Assembly (NCBI RefSeq): GCF_002884445.1
Contig: NZ_KZ614144.1
Coordinates: 1,220,202 to 1,284,201, forward strand
Direction: 5' to 3'
Length of the DNA stretch: 64,000 bases
From: Paenibacillus castaneae
GTDB lineage: Bacteria; Bacillota; Bacilli; Paenibacillales; Paenibacillaceae
The notes below the pieces were generated by a model. That model saw nothing but the letters and a program-made list of their open reading frames with translations. It was not told the origin of the DNA and searched no databases. Made by a program: the position numbers and the translations under genes. Shown in pieces: positions 43,501 through 50,764 of this stretch (positions within the stretch are counted from its first letter, which is position 1; each line of letters starts with the position of its first letter).

Positions 43501-43602
43501 GGCGGATTGTTCACTTCAACGGTATTAACGTTGGTCGTCGTTCCAGTCATCTATGAGATGGCGTGGAAGAAACAAAAAGTAAAGGATATTGAAACGTTCT
43601 AA
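40528..43602 (+). CDS. RND efflux transporter permease (SwrC/AcrB-like)
   Basis: A 1024-residue proton-driven exporter with twelve helices and two large extracellular loops. The proton relay motif GRIVDDSIVVIENIYRW contains the paired aspartates of the fourth helix. Closely related Firmicutes proteins include SwrC/YerP of Bacillus subtilis, which exports surfactin. No membrane fusion protein or outer-membrane channel gene is adjacent, as expected in a Gram-positive organism. The start at 40528 lies behind AGGAGAGGGG; ATG 40524 is out of frame. A TATAAT box at 40489-40494 is a likely -10 element, but no matching -35 is clear. Confidence 0.94.
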   Translation: MSFLSKISLKNGFAVILLFVFILVYGGFSATTIKQQTFPDLEFPAVFIQAINQGASTEEMENEITNPIENSLKSFNDYDTLTSSTTESSASISIQFPFGTDMEKRTVEIEQALDKLHLSDKATISVQRLSIGAAPIYKAAVFSTDNDTEALANKLQNEIVPKLKSLDGVSSVNLKGLVSEELRVVVDKEKAAQKGITISAIQSALQSLNYGLSLGSVTQNDTTIPIRLSGKVTSITQLEQLRLGGASPQGGKLDPSIAKISEPTKLADIATITTISSQKEITRYNGEASYSVEVIKTQDANTPAVANEVKAVLASYQETNHFDVHVVMDQGQEIEKSISSLVKEGLFGALFCVIIIFLFLRNIRATVISLLSLPISIFATIAVMDQMGYTLNIMTLGGIAVSIGRIVDDSIVVIENIYRWRQENGDKLKGKALAYRATKEVISPVFSSTVATIVVFAPLAFVSGIIGEFFRPFSLAVVISIVTSLLVAVMLIPVLGSKFFNRVKPHKENNKLTNGFETLLRGALKRKALVLGLSILLLVGSLGTIPLLGLEFISAGSVPSATIVLTLPAKSSMEQTNVLTAKVESYVQGLNGIDKFEASLGGSSGNPLRGGSSSKNKATVSVQFIEGTNMDEMVTKLNTDLRPLVSAEVADAIVNVKEGEQQGIPSGDNIDVSLYANNVDDLSTAAKQIEDLMNQNSDLKNVTNNMNEVKSKWELTLNQKGIDANISPYQIMQTVHEQLRPVDAGIFNLDHEERSVSLAYKQQISSKKDLENIQIMTAGGVMKLKDVADITVRDALITVNHDDGKSYAKVSGTIKSTETAAVTRQVQKDIASLSLPSGVEVSYGGGLAMIKEGFTSMGIAMAAAVGLVFLVMSMTFGGLRTPFIILSSLIFIPVGSLTALLITGQSLSMSAMIGMLMLVGIVVTNAVVLLDRVENNRKSGMQITEAIVEASRIRLRPILMTACATILALVPLALSGSSTNLISGGLAITVIGGLFTSTVLTLVVVPVIYEMAWKKQKVKDIETF

Positions 43603-43750
43603 ATGGTCCGGATTAAATTAAAATGATTTGATGGATATGAGAACCGAGTGCTATTCCAAAGCAAGGTAAAGTGAAATAGAGCTAGAAGTTAGCTCCTCTA
43701 TTCCTAAGAAGAATAGAAGATATGAGCTTATACGACGATGCTGTAAAGAA

Positions 43751-43822
43751 GGCTGTTCTAAAAGTCATAAACCTCGAGGGAGAGCCTCAGGTATATTGTA
43801 CTTTTGGGACAGCTTCTTTTTG
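43751..43822 (+). terminator. Terminator after the RND gene
   Basis: ggctgttctaaaagt (43751-43765) pairs with acttttgggacagctt (43800-43815) with wobble and mismatch. An inner acctcgag/ctcaggt stem is present, and a T-rich tail follows. The 150 bases between the RND stop and this hairpin hold no gene. Confidence 0.75.
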
Positions 43823-43924
43823 ATTTTGTTAACTAATCACAGATAAAGGGTACTTATATGTAGGGATACGGCAACAAATCATCCTGCGTTTCGTTTAAGT
43901 ATATAAAAAGGAGAGTGTTGACGC

Positions 43925-44884
43925 ATGAAAAAATGGATTTGCGCATTAGCTGCACTAAGCATGTTAACGGTAGGTTCAACTGCTTATGCAGCTGATTCAG
44001 TGAAAATTATGGTTGAGAACAAACCGATTAAAACAGATGCAGCTCCTATCCTGAATAAGGGGCGGGTGTTAGTTCCAATTCGTGTTGTTTCAGAAGCGCT
44101 AGGCGCATCAGTAGCATGGGACCAGAATACGAAGACTGCAACAATAAGCAAATGGTCGGAGAAGGTCAAATTGACTGTTGGCGAAAATAAAGCAATGGTA
44201 TATGGAAAAATGAATGATTCCGAAGCGCTATCACTAGACGTGTCGATTCAAAATATAAATAACCGTGTGTTTGTCCCTTTACGGTTTCTATCGCAGTTCT
44301 ATGGTTACAATGTAGAGTGGAAAAACAATACCGTTTCCATTCATTCGCCATTAAGCGCCGGGCAGCAAGCCGTCCTTTACAATGGCGATCTTATTACTTC
44401 ACGCAAGCTTGCGATGAGTTTATCTAATACGAAGATGCATTATGAGCATACTCCATTAACAACGCTGCATGAGCATGAAGATTATAGTCAAAAATATTTA
44501 TTCCCCGAGGGAGAGGCGCTTCGCTTTTACAAGATTGAAGGAAATGAAACCATATCTTTTTATGAATTCAAAAATGATTTCCCTGTTGTAACGTGGCAGG
44601 CTCATATTGCGGATGAAACAACCGAATCTATCCAAGCATTATTGGATAATAAACTAAAGGACAGTAAAGGCTCGATGCCGAAAATGAATAAAGCGCTTCT
44701 GTATTATGGAACAGGCTTCTTCGGCGATAGCAGCTGGGAAGAAAGCGGCCAAATAAATGGACAAGGCGAACTTGTAATAACGGGCTACAAAAAAATTGGT
44801 GCAGGCACCATCATTACGGACTCGGGTACGATTGCGTTAAAACTGCCTAATGAAACGCGTCAGGAGACAGTAAGCATCCCTTAA
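43925..44884 (+). CDS. Copper amine oxidase N-terminal domain-containing secreted protein
   Basis: A 319-residue exported protein. Signal MKKWICALAALSMLTVGSTA ends near AYA. A copper-amine-oxidase N-like domain (PF07833 type, about residues 28-140) shows GRVLVPIRVVSEALGASVAW and FVPLRFLSQFYGYNVEW, the two repeated strands of this wall-associated fold. The name of the domain does not imply oxidase activity; no amine oxidase residues are present. The C-terminal half is not recognised. The ATG follows AAAGGAGAG. Such proteins are numerous in Paenibacillus and are thought to act in the cell envelope. Confidence 0.88.
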   Translation: MKKWICALAALSMLTVGSTAYAADSVKIMVENKPIKTDAAPILNKGRVLVPIRVVSEALGASVAWDQNTKTATISKWSEKVKLTVGENKAMVYGKMNDSEALSLDVSIQNINNRVFVPLRFLSQFYGYNVEWKNNTVSIHSPLSAGQQAVLYNGDLITSRKLAMSLSNTKMHYEHTPLTTLHEHEDYSQKYLFPEGEALRFYKIEGNETISFYEFKNDFPVVTWQAHIADETTESIQALLDNKLKDSKGSMPKMNKALLYYGTGFFGDSSWEESGQINGQGELVITGYKKIGAGTIITDSGTIALKLPNETRQETVSIP

Positions 44885-44913
44885 TTGTCCAATGCTCATG
44901 GAGAAACAGCATA

Positions 44914-44942
44914 TTGCGAAATTCGAACTATCGTGCTAAACT
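44914..44942 (+). promoter_or_regulatory. Sigma-A promoter of the TetR gene before yhgE
   Basis: TTGCGA (44914-44919), a 17-base spacer and TAAACT (44937-44942). Transcription would begin near 44949, so the upstream TTG frame start at 44957 would be almost leaderless. Confidence 0.6.
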
Positions 44943-44957
44943 GAATTCATGAGCGAT

Positions 44958-44981
44958 TGACCGAATTGTACTTTTGGTCAG
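44958..44981. promoter_or_regulatory. Candidate TetR operator in the leader of the TetR gene
   Basis: tgaccgaattgtacttttggtca carries TGACC and GGTCA as inverted ends with A/T-rich interior. A further ggtca occurs at about 44987. It lies just downstream of the promoter, so bound repressor would block transcription. Confidence 0.5.
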
Positions 44982-45005
44982 TCGATGGTCAGTTAGCAGC
45001 CGGAG

Positions 45006-45011
45006 AGGAGG
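45006..45011 (+). promoter_or_regulatory. Ribosome site AGGAGG pointing to a CTG start
   Basis: AGGAGG is 8 bases before CTG 45020. No ATG, GTG or TTG lies in frame between this site and the helix-turn-helix region of the TetR protein. Confidence 0.7.
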
Positions 45012-45019
45012 AGATAAAG

Positions 45020-45613
45020 CTGGAAACGGAACGCAAACCGTTCGACCGAAAAAAACAAATTATAGAAGCAGCAGCTAAATCATTCGCAATGTTCGGTTAT
45101 AAAGCGACGACGATGGAGCTTATCTCGAAACTTGCGGGTGTAGGTAAAGGAACGATCTATACTTTTTTCGCAACGAAAGAAGATCTCTTCAGTGAGATTA
45201 TTAGAAACTTGACCGTTGAGATGAGAGAAGTAGCTCGTGCTGTGATTGATCGAGATAAGCCCTTTTTTGAGAACCTCAACAATGTATTGCATGGCATATT
45301 GCAGTTCAGAGAGCAGCATGAGCTGTTTATGAAGCTGAACCAAGAGCTGCGTGATATTGGAACACCGATGGTTCAAGAAGGATTAATTCTTATTGAACGA
45401 GCTGTAGTCGGCTTTATTGAACAAGAGGTCAGACACGGCATCGAGCAAGGCGAGATCAAGAGTGACGATCCAGAATTGACCGCCTATCTTATATTGCGTA
45501 CCTATCTTGCACTTGCAGTAGAATGGAATCGAACACGTGAACCGTTATCGAAGGAACAGATAAGCAGATATTTCACAGGTCTGTTTAAATTCGGCTTAAA
45601 AGAGCTTCCTTAA
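45020..45613 (+). CDS. TetR family transcriptional regulator (CTG start)
   Basis: A 197-residue regulator, normal length for TetR when read from CTG 45020. The DNA-binding region is RKKQIIEAAAKSFAMFGYKA, then MELISKLAGVGKGTIYTFF and KEDLFSEII. The next possible start (ATG in AMFGYK) would remove part of the first helix. The only conventional upstream start, TTG 44957, lies inside the operator and ahead of the ribosome site. The gene is followed by a YhgE/Pip protein gene, a common pair in Firmicutes where the TetR protein represses the membrane protein. Confidence 0.88.
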   Translation: METERKPFDRKKQIIEAAAKSFAMFGYKATTMELISKLAGVGKGTIYTFFATKEDLFSEIIRNLTVEMREVARAVIDRDKPFFENLNNVLHGILQFREQHELFMKLNQELRDIGTPMVQEGLILIERAVVGFIEQEVRHGIEQGEIKSDDPELTAYLILRTYLALAVEWNRTREPLSKEQISRYFTGLFKFGLKELP

Positions 45614-45621
45614 GGAAGCTC
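45602..45621 (+). terminator. Palindromic hairpin at the end of the TetR gene
   Basis: gagcttcctt and aaggaagctc form a perfect 10-bp palindrome across the stop codon. With almost no loop and only a weak T tail, its terminator role is doubtful. Confidence 0.4.
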
Positions 45622-45668
45622 ATTTCGTCCTTGATCGTCTAATGACGTTTTTTTTTGGCACAAAATGA

Positions 45669-45693
45669 CCAAATGACCAAAATGTTCATTTGG
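45669..45693. promoter_or_regulatory. Candidate TetR operator ahead of the yhgE-like gene
   Basis: ccaaatga (45669-45676) and tcatttgg (45686-45693) are perfect 8-base inverted repeats around a 9-base spacer. A further copy of atgacc overlaps (aatgaccaaatgacc). The position 62 bases before the gene start fits repression by the adjacent TetR protein. Confidence 0.6.
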
Positions 45694-45754
45694 ATTATTA
45701 TTTTGATTCATTTTATGAAGTATTTGTTTTATAAAAAAAGGAGTGGAGCATACT

Positions 45755-47764
45755 TTGAAAGGTATTCGTCAATTCGGCAGTGAGCTGGCTGCCATCGTTC
45801 GCAACAAAAAAGTGTTAATTCCGGTTCTTGCTATTCTTATGGTTCCTGTCCTGTATAGCGGATTATTCTTGAATGCATTCTGGGACCCCTATGCCAAAAT
45901 GGAGGAGCTTCCTGTAGCTGTCGTCAATTCGGACGCAGGAGCTGATTTTAACGGAAAAACGTTAGCTATCGGTGAAGACTTTACAAATAAGCTTAAAGAA
46001 AACAAGGTGTTCAAGTGGAGCTTCGTAGACAAAGAGACGGCAGAAGAGGGATTGAAGAACAATACCTACTATTTAGCCATTGAAATCCCAGACAATTTCT
46101 CAGAACAAACAACGACATTAACATCAGATAAGCCTTCACCGGCCATTATCCGTTTTTTGCCGAATGAGAGCTTGAACTTCTTATCATCACAAATAGGCAG
46201 TACTGCTGTTGATAAGATGAAAGCGCAATTGAACAAAGAAGTAACCAAAGAATATGCTCGAACCGTATTTGATCAAGTTACCGAGCTATCCGAAGGTCTC
46301 GCAACAGCAAGTGACGGGGCGGCTCAAATTGCTGGCGGTACACTCACTGCGAAAGACGGAGCGAAGCAAATTACTGAAAATTTGGCTAAGCTGACGGAAG
46401 GCTCCGTTACGATGCAAGACGGTGTGAAGCAGCTAGTGAACGGCAGCTCGGAATTAGAGAAAGGCGCCGGCAAGCTGAAAACCGGTCTTGATTCCATGAC
46501 TGACGGGATGGGTAAGCTTCAGACTGCTAATACACAATTATCGCAGGGTGCTGTATCCGCCGTTAAAGGAACTCAGCAACTGCAAGCCGGACTTCAGAAA
46601 TCAACTGAAGGTGCTGGTCAGCTGGAGGCGGGTTCGGCTCAGCTCGCGCAAGCGCTGGAACAATATGCAGCGGCAATGCCTGCTCTCGCGGAAGATCCTA
46701 CCTTTCAAAAATTAATTGAATCAAGCAAATCGCTTGCTGCTGGCGCGACTGCCGTTTCGCAAGCACAGCAGCAGCTATCGGCTGGAGCCAGCTCCTTGGG
46801 CGGAGGATTGAACCAGCTCTCTGCAGGCTTGGATGCATTCGGTACGAAGCTGGGCGAAGCAACAGCTGGAGGAAAACAATTAGTAACGGGATCGGCATCA
46901 TTGCTTGCCGGTTCGCAGAAGCTGCATAGCGGATTAGGCAGCTTATCAACAGGCATTAACACGGTTATTGACGGTTCCGGAAAACTTACGGACGGTGCGG
47001 TTCAATTGACTGACGGATTAGTCCAATTAACGGACGGCACGGAAGAGCTTTCGTCTAAACTTGGCGAAGCGGCCAAAGCGACATCTGCCATTCACGGCAG
47101 CGATGATATGATTGATATGTTCGCGGCTCCTATTGATACGGAGACAGTAGTGAAAGAGAGCGTGCCAAACTACGGTACTGGGTTTGCACCCTATTTCATT
47201 TCGTTAGGATTGTTCGTGGGCGCACTTCTTCTAACAATCGTATTTGCTGTTAAGGAGCCAGCTATTCGGCCTTCTAACGGCTGGAGCTGGTTTGTAAGCA
47301 AACTGCTCGTTATGCTCTCCATCGGTCTGCTGCAATCACTTATTGTAGATGGGGTTCTGTTGTTTGGACTAGGGCTCGAAGTACAGAATGTGGCATTATT
47401 CTGCCTATTCTCGTTCATAGTTAGCCTTACCTTTATGAGCTTGATACAATTCCTCGTGACAGTATTTGATCAGCCGGGTCGATTCCTTGCAATTCTAGTG
47501 TTAATTTTCCAATTAACAACGTCTGCAGGTACTTTCCCTCTGGAGCTCATCCCGAATTGGATGCAGGGAATTAATGCATGGCTGCCGATGACCTATACGG
47601 TATCCGGCTTCAAGGCCATCATTTCCAGCGGAGATTTCAGTGCACTTTGGAATAATGCAGGCATTTTATTAATCTTCTTCTTCATCTTTAGTGCATTGAC
47701 ATTAACGTATTTCGTATTTGCTCATCGCAAACAAAAAGACGATTCAATCGTTTCAATGGCCTAA
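45755..47764 (+). CDS. YhgE/Pip domain membrane protein
   Basis: A 669-residue membrane protein. An N-terminal helix with KNKKVLIPVLAILMVPVLYS (one residue different from the family phrase) starts the YhgE/Pip region. A long extracellular domain (about 170-460) is built of short repeats such as LTDGLVQLTDGTEELSSKLG, predicted coiled coil. Five helices follow (about 475-660). Relatives include the lactococcal phage infection protein Pip and ESX-type secretion partners. I chose TTG 45755, where AAGGAGTGG precedes and the protein begins MKGIRQFGSE like other members. The upstream GTG 45743 overlaps the ribosome site. It is probably repressed by the upstream TetR protein. Confidence 0.92.
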   Translation: MKGIRQFGSELAAIVRNKKVLIPVLAILMVPVLYSGLFLNAFWDPYAKMEELPVAVVNSDAGADFNGKTLAIGEDFTNKLKENKVFKWSFVDKETAEEGLKNNTYYLAIEIPDNFSEQTTTLTSDKPSPAIIRFLPNESLNFLSSQIGSTAVDKMKAQLNKEVTKEYARTVFDQVTELSEGLATASDGAAQIAGGTLTAKDGAKQITENLAKLTEGSVTMQDGVKQLVNGSSELEKGAGKLKTGLDSMTDGMGKLQTANTQLSQGAVSAVKGTQQLQAGLQKSTEGAGQLEAGSAQLAQALEQYAAAMPALAEDPTFQKLIESSKSLAAGATAVSQAQQQLSAGASSLGGGLNQLSAGLDAFGTKLGEATAGGKQLVTGSASLLAGSQKLHSGLGSLSTGINTVIDGSGKLTDGAVQLTDGLVQLTDGTEELSSKLGEAAKATSAIHGSDDMIDMFAAPIDTETVVKESVPNYGTGFAPYFISLGLFVGALLLTIVFAVKEPAIRPSNGWSWFVSKLLVMLSIGLLQSLIVDGVLLFGLGLEVQNVALFCLFSFIVSLTFMSLIQFLVTVFDQPGRFLAILVLIFQLTTSAGTFPLELIPNWMQGINAWLPMTYTVSGFKAIISSGDFSALWNNAGILLIFFFIFSALTLTYFVFAHRKQKDDSIVSMA

Positions 47765-47778
47765 TAAGTAGTGAGAAA

Positions 47779-47826
47779 TGAAAGGCAGTTCAGACCTGTG
47801 AGATCAGGTGCTGACTGCCTTTTTCT
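47779..47826 (+). terminator. Terminator of the yhgE-like gene
   Basis: aaaggcagttcag with an extended acct arm pairs with aggt and ctgactgccttt, followed by ttctt. It is a strong hairpin just after the stop codon. Confidence 0.9.
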
Positions 47827-48553
47827 TATGCTTAAACAAGGGAAGGGAAAATGAGCTTACTTGAACGAGAGCAGCACGATTAGAAATAGTAAAAACGTAA
47901 TAGAAATGAGCGTTATTGGGGCATAAAATAAGTGATTCTACAGCGTTATCACAAACTTGATGAATGGTAAAATAATCCCGATCCGATTTCTTTGAATGAG
48001 GAAATGAAGCAGGACCCCCCCTGTAAACGGACGATAAAATGGTTTTTTAAGGAGAAGGAATACTACTATTTCTGGAGAAAAAAGCCGTTATTTTTATTTT
48101 TCTGCAAAATAAAACGCTTACATAGATGAAAAATTTCTAATGAAAAGCATCGCGAAAATTGTCGAATCGTGTGTTATGGCCTATTTTTTCGGGATGCTAG
48201 ACAATAGTCCCTCCTTTGTTCATAAAAACAATAAATTATTTTATAAAAAAAGCAGCTTCATGTTAGATATACATAGCTTGAATCCTTTATTTAACAAGGA
48301 AAAAAGCATATTTTGATATAGGTATAAGTGAGTATGAATGATATTCAACAGGAGATGACATGAAGCGTTCTATAGTGTCAAAATTATCAAATAAATAGCC
48401 TTAATAAGTTAATTATTATTGTCTAATCCCGATAAATTAGAATTCTTTAAGGAATAAAATGAGTATGATTGTCTAATCGGCACTATGTCTTTATTCCCTC
48501 ATGAATTATGGGCTTATGTGTCATACTTAAGTGCAAAGAGGAGGCAGGCCACA
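47827..48553. other. Long AT-rich upstream region of the exopolysaccharide cluster
   Basis: About 730 bases without a supported gene. It contains several tiny frames with ribosome sites, for example 12 codons starting at 48363 behind AGGAGATGA. The direct repeat attgtctaatc occurs at about 48417 and 48467, 50 bases apart. A dyad attctttaaggaat lies between them. This looks like an extended control region. Confidence 0.45.
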
Positions 48554-48598
48554 ATGATAGCCTGGTACCTGTTGAGGGAAAATATAAAACCCTCTTAA
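48554..48598 (+). CDS. Possible 14-residue leader peptide
   Basis: ATG 48554 lies 9 bases behind AGGAGG (48539-48544) and opens MIAWYLLRENIKPS followed by TAA. The end of the frame overlaps a short gaggg/ccctc hairpin. It precedes the first gene of the exopolysaccharide cluster. A role in translational or attenuation control is possible; the peptide could also be incidental. Confidence 0.3.
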   Translation: MIAWYLLRENIKPS

Positions 48599-48671
48599 TC
48601 AAAAAAATGACGTGCATTTCATTTAATAAACGGAAATGAACGAAATATTTGAGAATGGGAGGATTTCGAAT

Positions 48672-48962
48672 ATGACTATGACGAGTCACGAACAAAAGCA
48701 AGTTGAGCTCAAAAAGTTTTTGAATATTTTATCCGAAGACTTATCTCTGAACAGCGGAGCTGAGCTGGAGAAACCGAGAGCCATATCCGATCTGCTTCTA
48801 TTTACGGGTTATATTCCTCGGAACGAGCCGATCGACATGTCAAAGCTGCTGTCGCTGCTGTTAAGAAAGCTCGGATTTGATTTCGGCTCGGAAACAATGG
48901 TCGATCATATGATAAATGGCGGAACGATTGATGGTTTGATGAATGCAGGAAAACGAACATAA
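48672..48962 (+). CDS. Small hypothetical protein at the head of the exopolysaccharide cluster
   Basis: A 96-residue soluble, mostly helical protein without signal peptide or membrane segment. I do not recognise a family. The ATG at 48672 follows GGGAGGA at a spacing of 8, which is strong evidence of translation; an in-frame ATG at 48636 lies upstream of that site. The pattern of leucines (KKFLNILSEDLSL, LLSLLLRKLGF) suggests helical packing or dimer formation. It is followed after 154 bases by the Wzz-like gene, so it may be a regulator or adaptor of polymer synthesis, which is only inference from position. Confidence 0.7.
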   Translation: MTMTSHEQKQVELKKFLNILSEDLSLNSGAELEKPRAISDLLLFTGYIPRNEPIDMSKLLSLLLRKLGFDFGSETMVDHMINGGTIDGLMNAGKRT

Positions 48963-49116
48963 TGTATTTGCGAATTTGTACTTACTTAAATAATGATGGG
49001 ACAAATCCTGTCTAAATGTTCGCGTTACGAATAACTATTAGTAGAACATATTCGTATGGAGTCGTTTTGGCCGTTTAACTCGCTAGCCATACTTAACCAG
49101 TAACGGAGGAAATAAT

Positions 49117-49872
49117 TTGGAATTGAAACAATATTGGATCATCGTCAAAAGAAGGTTGCTAATGATTACTTTGATTATTGCGGTAAGCTGTCTGACTATC
49201 GGTATTTACTCCAACTACTTCATCGAACCGAAATATGAAGCATCCGCGAAATTAATTGTCAACCAATACAAAGAGAGCAGCTCACTGATCTCAAGTATAG
49301 ACGTAGGCTCCATAAACTCCACAATTGGTCTAATTAAAACCTATAAAGAGATTCTCAGAACACCGCGAATGATGAAGAAAGTCGTGAAAGAGTATCCAGA
49401 GCTTGGCGTATCGTTTGGAGAACTTATCGGCAAGGTTAGTGTGAGCTCGGTTAATGAAACGCAGGTAATGTCCATCTCCGTAAGGGATGATTCCTATGAG
49501 AAGGCAGCAAATATTGCAAACGCGGTAGCAGTCGTTTTTCAGAAGTCGGTTCCCGAGCTGATGAAGGTAGACAATGTATCGGTATTGGACCAAGCCGACC
49601 CGAAGGAAAAGCATAATCCGATCGCTCCGAACGCAAATATGAATATTGCTGTAGCTTTCATGCTTTCGTTGATGCTCGGTGTAGGGATCGCATTCCTGCT
49701 GGACTACTTGGATGACACCATTAAGACCGAGGACGATGTCGTGTCGCTGCTTGATGTTCCAGTACTGACTGCGATTCCAATATTTGATGAGAGTGATAGC
49801 AAGAATGTGAGGAATTTAGCTCCGAAATCGACAACGCTGGGGGGGAAAAGCAATGTCTCGCTTGATGCCTAA
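49117..49872 (+). CDS. Chain-length determinant / BY-kinase activator (Wzz family)
   Basis: A 251-residue membrane protein with two helices (about 17-37 and 178-198) flanking an extracellular Wzz domain (YEASAKLIVNQ, IGLIKTYKEILRTPRMM). The second helix is followed by a cytoplasmic tail (DYLDDTIKTEDDVVSLLDVP). It matches the CapA/YwqC/YveK type, which controls polymer length and activates the separate tyrosine kinase. The start is TTG 49117 with CGGAGGA six bases upstream. It overlaps the kinase gene by 20 bases. Confidence 0.94.
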   Translation: MELKQYWIIVKRRLLMITLIIAVSCLTIGIYSNYFIEPKYEASAKLIVNQYKESSSLISSIDVGSINSTIGLIKTYKEILRTPRMMKKVVKEYPELGVSFGELIGKVSVSSVNETQVMSISVRDDSYEKAANIANAVAVVFQKSVPELMKVDNVSVLDQADPKEKHNPIAPNANMNIAVAFMLSLMLGVGIAFLLDYLDDTIKTEDDVVSLLDVPVLTAIPIFDESDSKNVRNLAPKSTTLGGKSNVSLDA

Positions 49873-50545
49873 ATGGAATCTTATAACGGAAATTAATCCG
49901 AAGTCACCGATCTCCGAAGGTTATCGCATGCTGCGGACGAACATCGAGTTCTCAACGATCAATCAGAAGCTGCAGGTCATTATGGTTACTTCTTCTAAGC
50001 CGAGTGAAGGCAAGAGCACTACATGCGCTAATATGGCCGTCGCATTTGCGCAGGCAAACAAACGAGTGCTGCTAATCGATGCTGATTTGCGGAAGCCATC
50101 GCAGCATTTAATATTTGGCAAGTCGAATCGCTTTGGCCTTACGACGGCATTATTCAACAAGGATGAGCTGCTGAAAGTGATTCAACATACGAATACAGAG
50201 AACCTTTCAATCATTCATTCCGGTCCTATACCGCCCAATCCGTCCGAGCTGCTCTCATCCGATCAGATGGCTGATCTGCTCGTATCTGTCAGGGAAATGT
50301 ACGATGTCATAATCATCGACACGCCGCCTATTCTGTCCGTCACGGACGCGCAAATTGTAGCAACACAAAGCGATGGCGTCGTTCTCGTGGTCAATTCGGG
50401 AAAGGTGAAGAAGGAGGTCCTTCTTAAATCAAAGGCTTTACTAGAGCATGTGAAAGCAAGGCTGATTGGTGTTGTTCTAAATAAAATTAATCGAAATAAT
50501 TCGGAAACCTATTCTTACTACTACGGAGAACGTAGCGAAGCTTAG
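49853..50545 (+). CDS. Bacterial tyrosine kinase of the CpsD/CapB type
   Basis: A 230-residue cytoplasmic BY-kinase. Walker A is SSKPSEGKSTTCANMA, Walker A' VLLIDADLRKPSQH, and Walker B VIIIDTPPILSVTDA. The C terminus carries a tyrosine cluster (ETYSYYYGERSEA) for autophosphorylation. It is the partner of the Wzz-like protein and regulates assembly and the sugar-nucleotide enzymes. The ATG follows GGGGGG. A structured leader follows before galU. Confidence 0.95.
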   Translation: MSRLMPKWNLITEINPKSPISEGYRMLRTNIEFSTINQKLQVIMVTSSKPSEGKSTTCANMAVAFAQANKRVLLIDADLRKPSQHLIFGKSNRFGLTTALFNKDELLKVIQHTNTENLSIIHSGPIPPNPSELLSSDQMADLLVSVREMYDVIIIDTPPILSVTDAQIVATQSDGVVLVVNSGKVKKEVLLKSKALLEHVKARLIGVVLNKINRNNSETYSYYYGERSEA

Positions 50546-50579
50546 ATATGTTTGTTTATAGCAGTGAGAGAGATTTAAA

Positions 50580-50740
50580 AATAGGTAATGTCTCCTGCAC
50601 CTCTATCACCGGAGGCACTCGATCATGCTGTGGGTCAGCTGACCTTAGACGTTCATCGTCGAGGGCGTGATGTGAGGTGGGGTTAGATGCCCTGTCACGG
50701 TACGATCATAGCTATCATTCTTACAAATACAAATCATTTA
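50580..50740 (+). ncRNA. EAR-like (eps-associated) structured RNA candidate
   Basis: A 219-base gap in an otherwise tightly packed operon carries strong structure. cacctctatcac (50598-50609) pairs with gtgatgtgaggtg (50667-50679) as a 12-bp stem with one bulge. It encloses the palindrome ggtcagctgacc (50633-50644) and the hairpin gacgttcatcgtc (50648-50660). A ggggttagatgcccc-like hairpin follows. In Bacillus the EAR/epsC RNA sits at the corresponding position, after the tyrosine kinase, and promotes processive antitermination. The assignment is by position and structure. Confidence 0.6.
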
Positions 50741-50764
50741 ATGAATAGGATAGGGTGAGATCAA

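Noticed and set aside
8257..43822. Similar hairpins with tgtcccaaaag/cttttgggaca at 8257-8303 and 43751-43815 as possible transposon ends
   Set aside because: They lie directly after gene ends and have T tails, and there are no target duplications or transposase remains. They are ordinary terminators with similar sequence.
43925..44884. Copper amine oxidase enzyme
   Set aside because: Only the N-terminal-like beta domain is present; the catalytic domain with the topaquinone tyrosine and copper histidines is absent.
46300..47090. DNA tandem repeat inside the yhgE-like gene
   Set aside because: The repetition is at protein level (LTDG/LxxG coiled-coil heptads typical of YhgE proteins) and not a DNA satellite.
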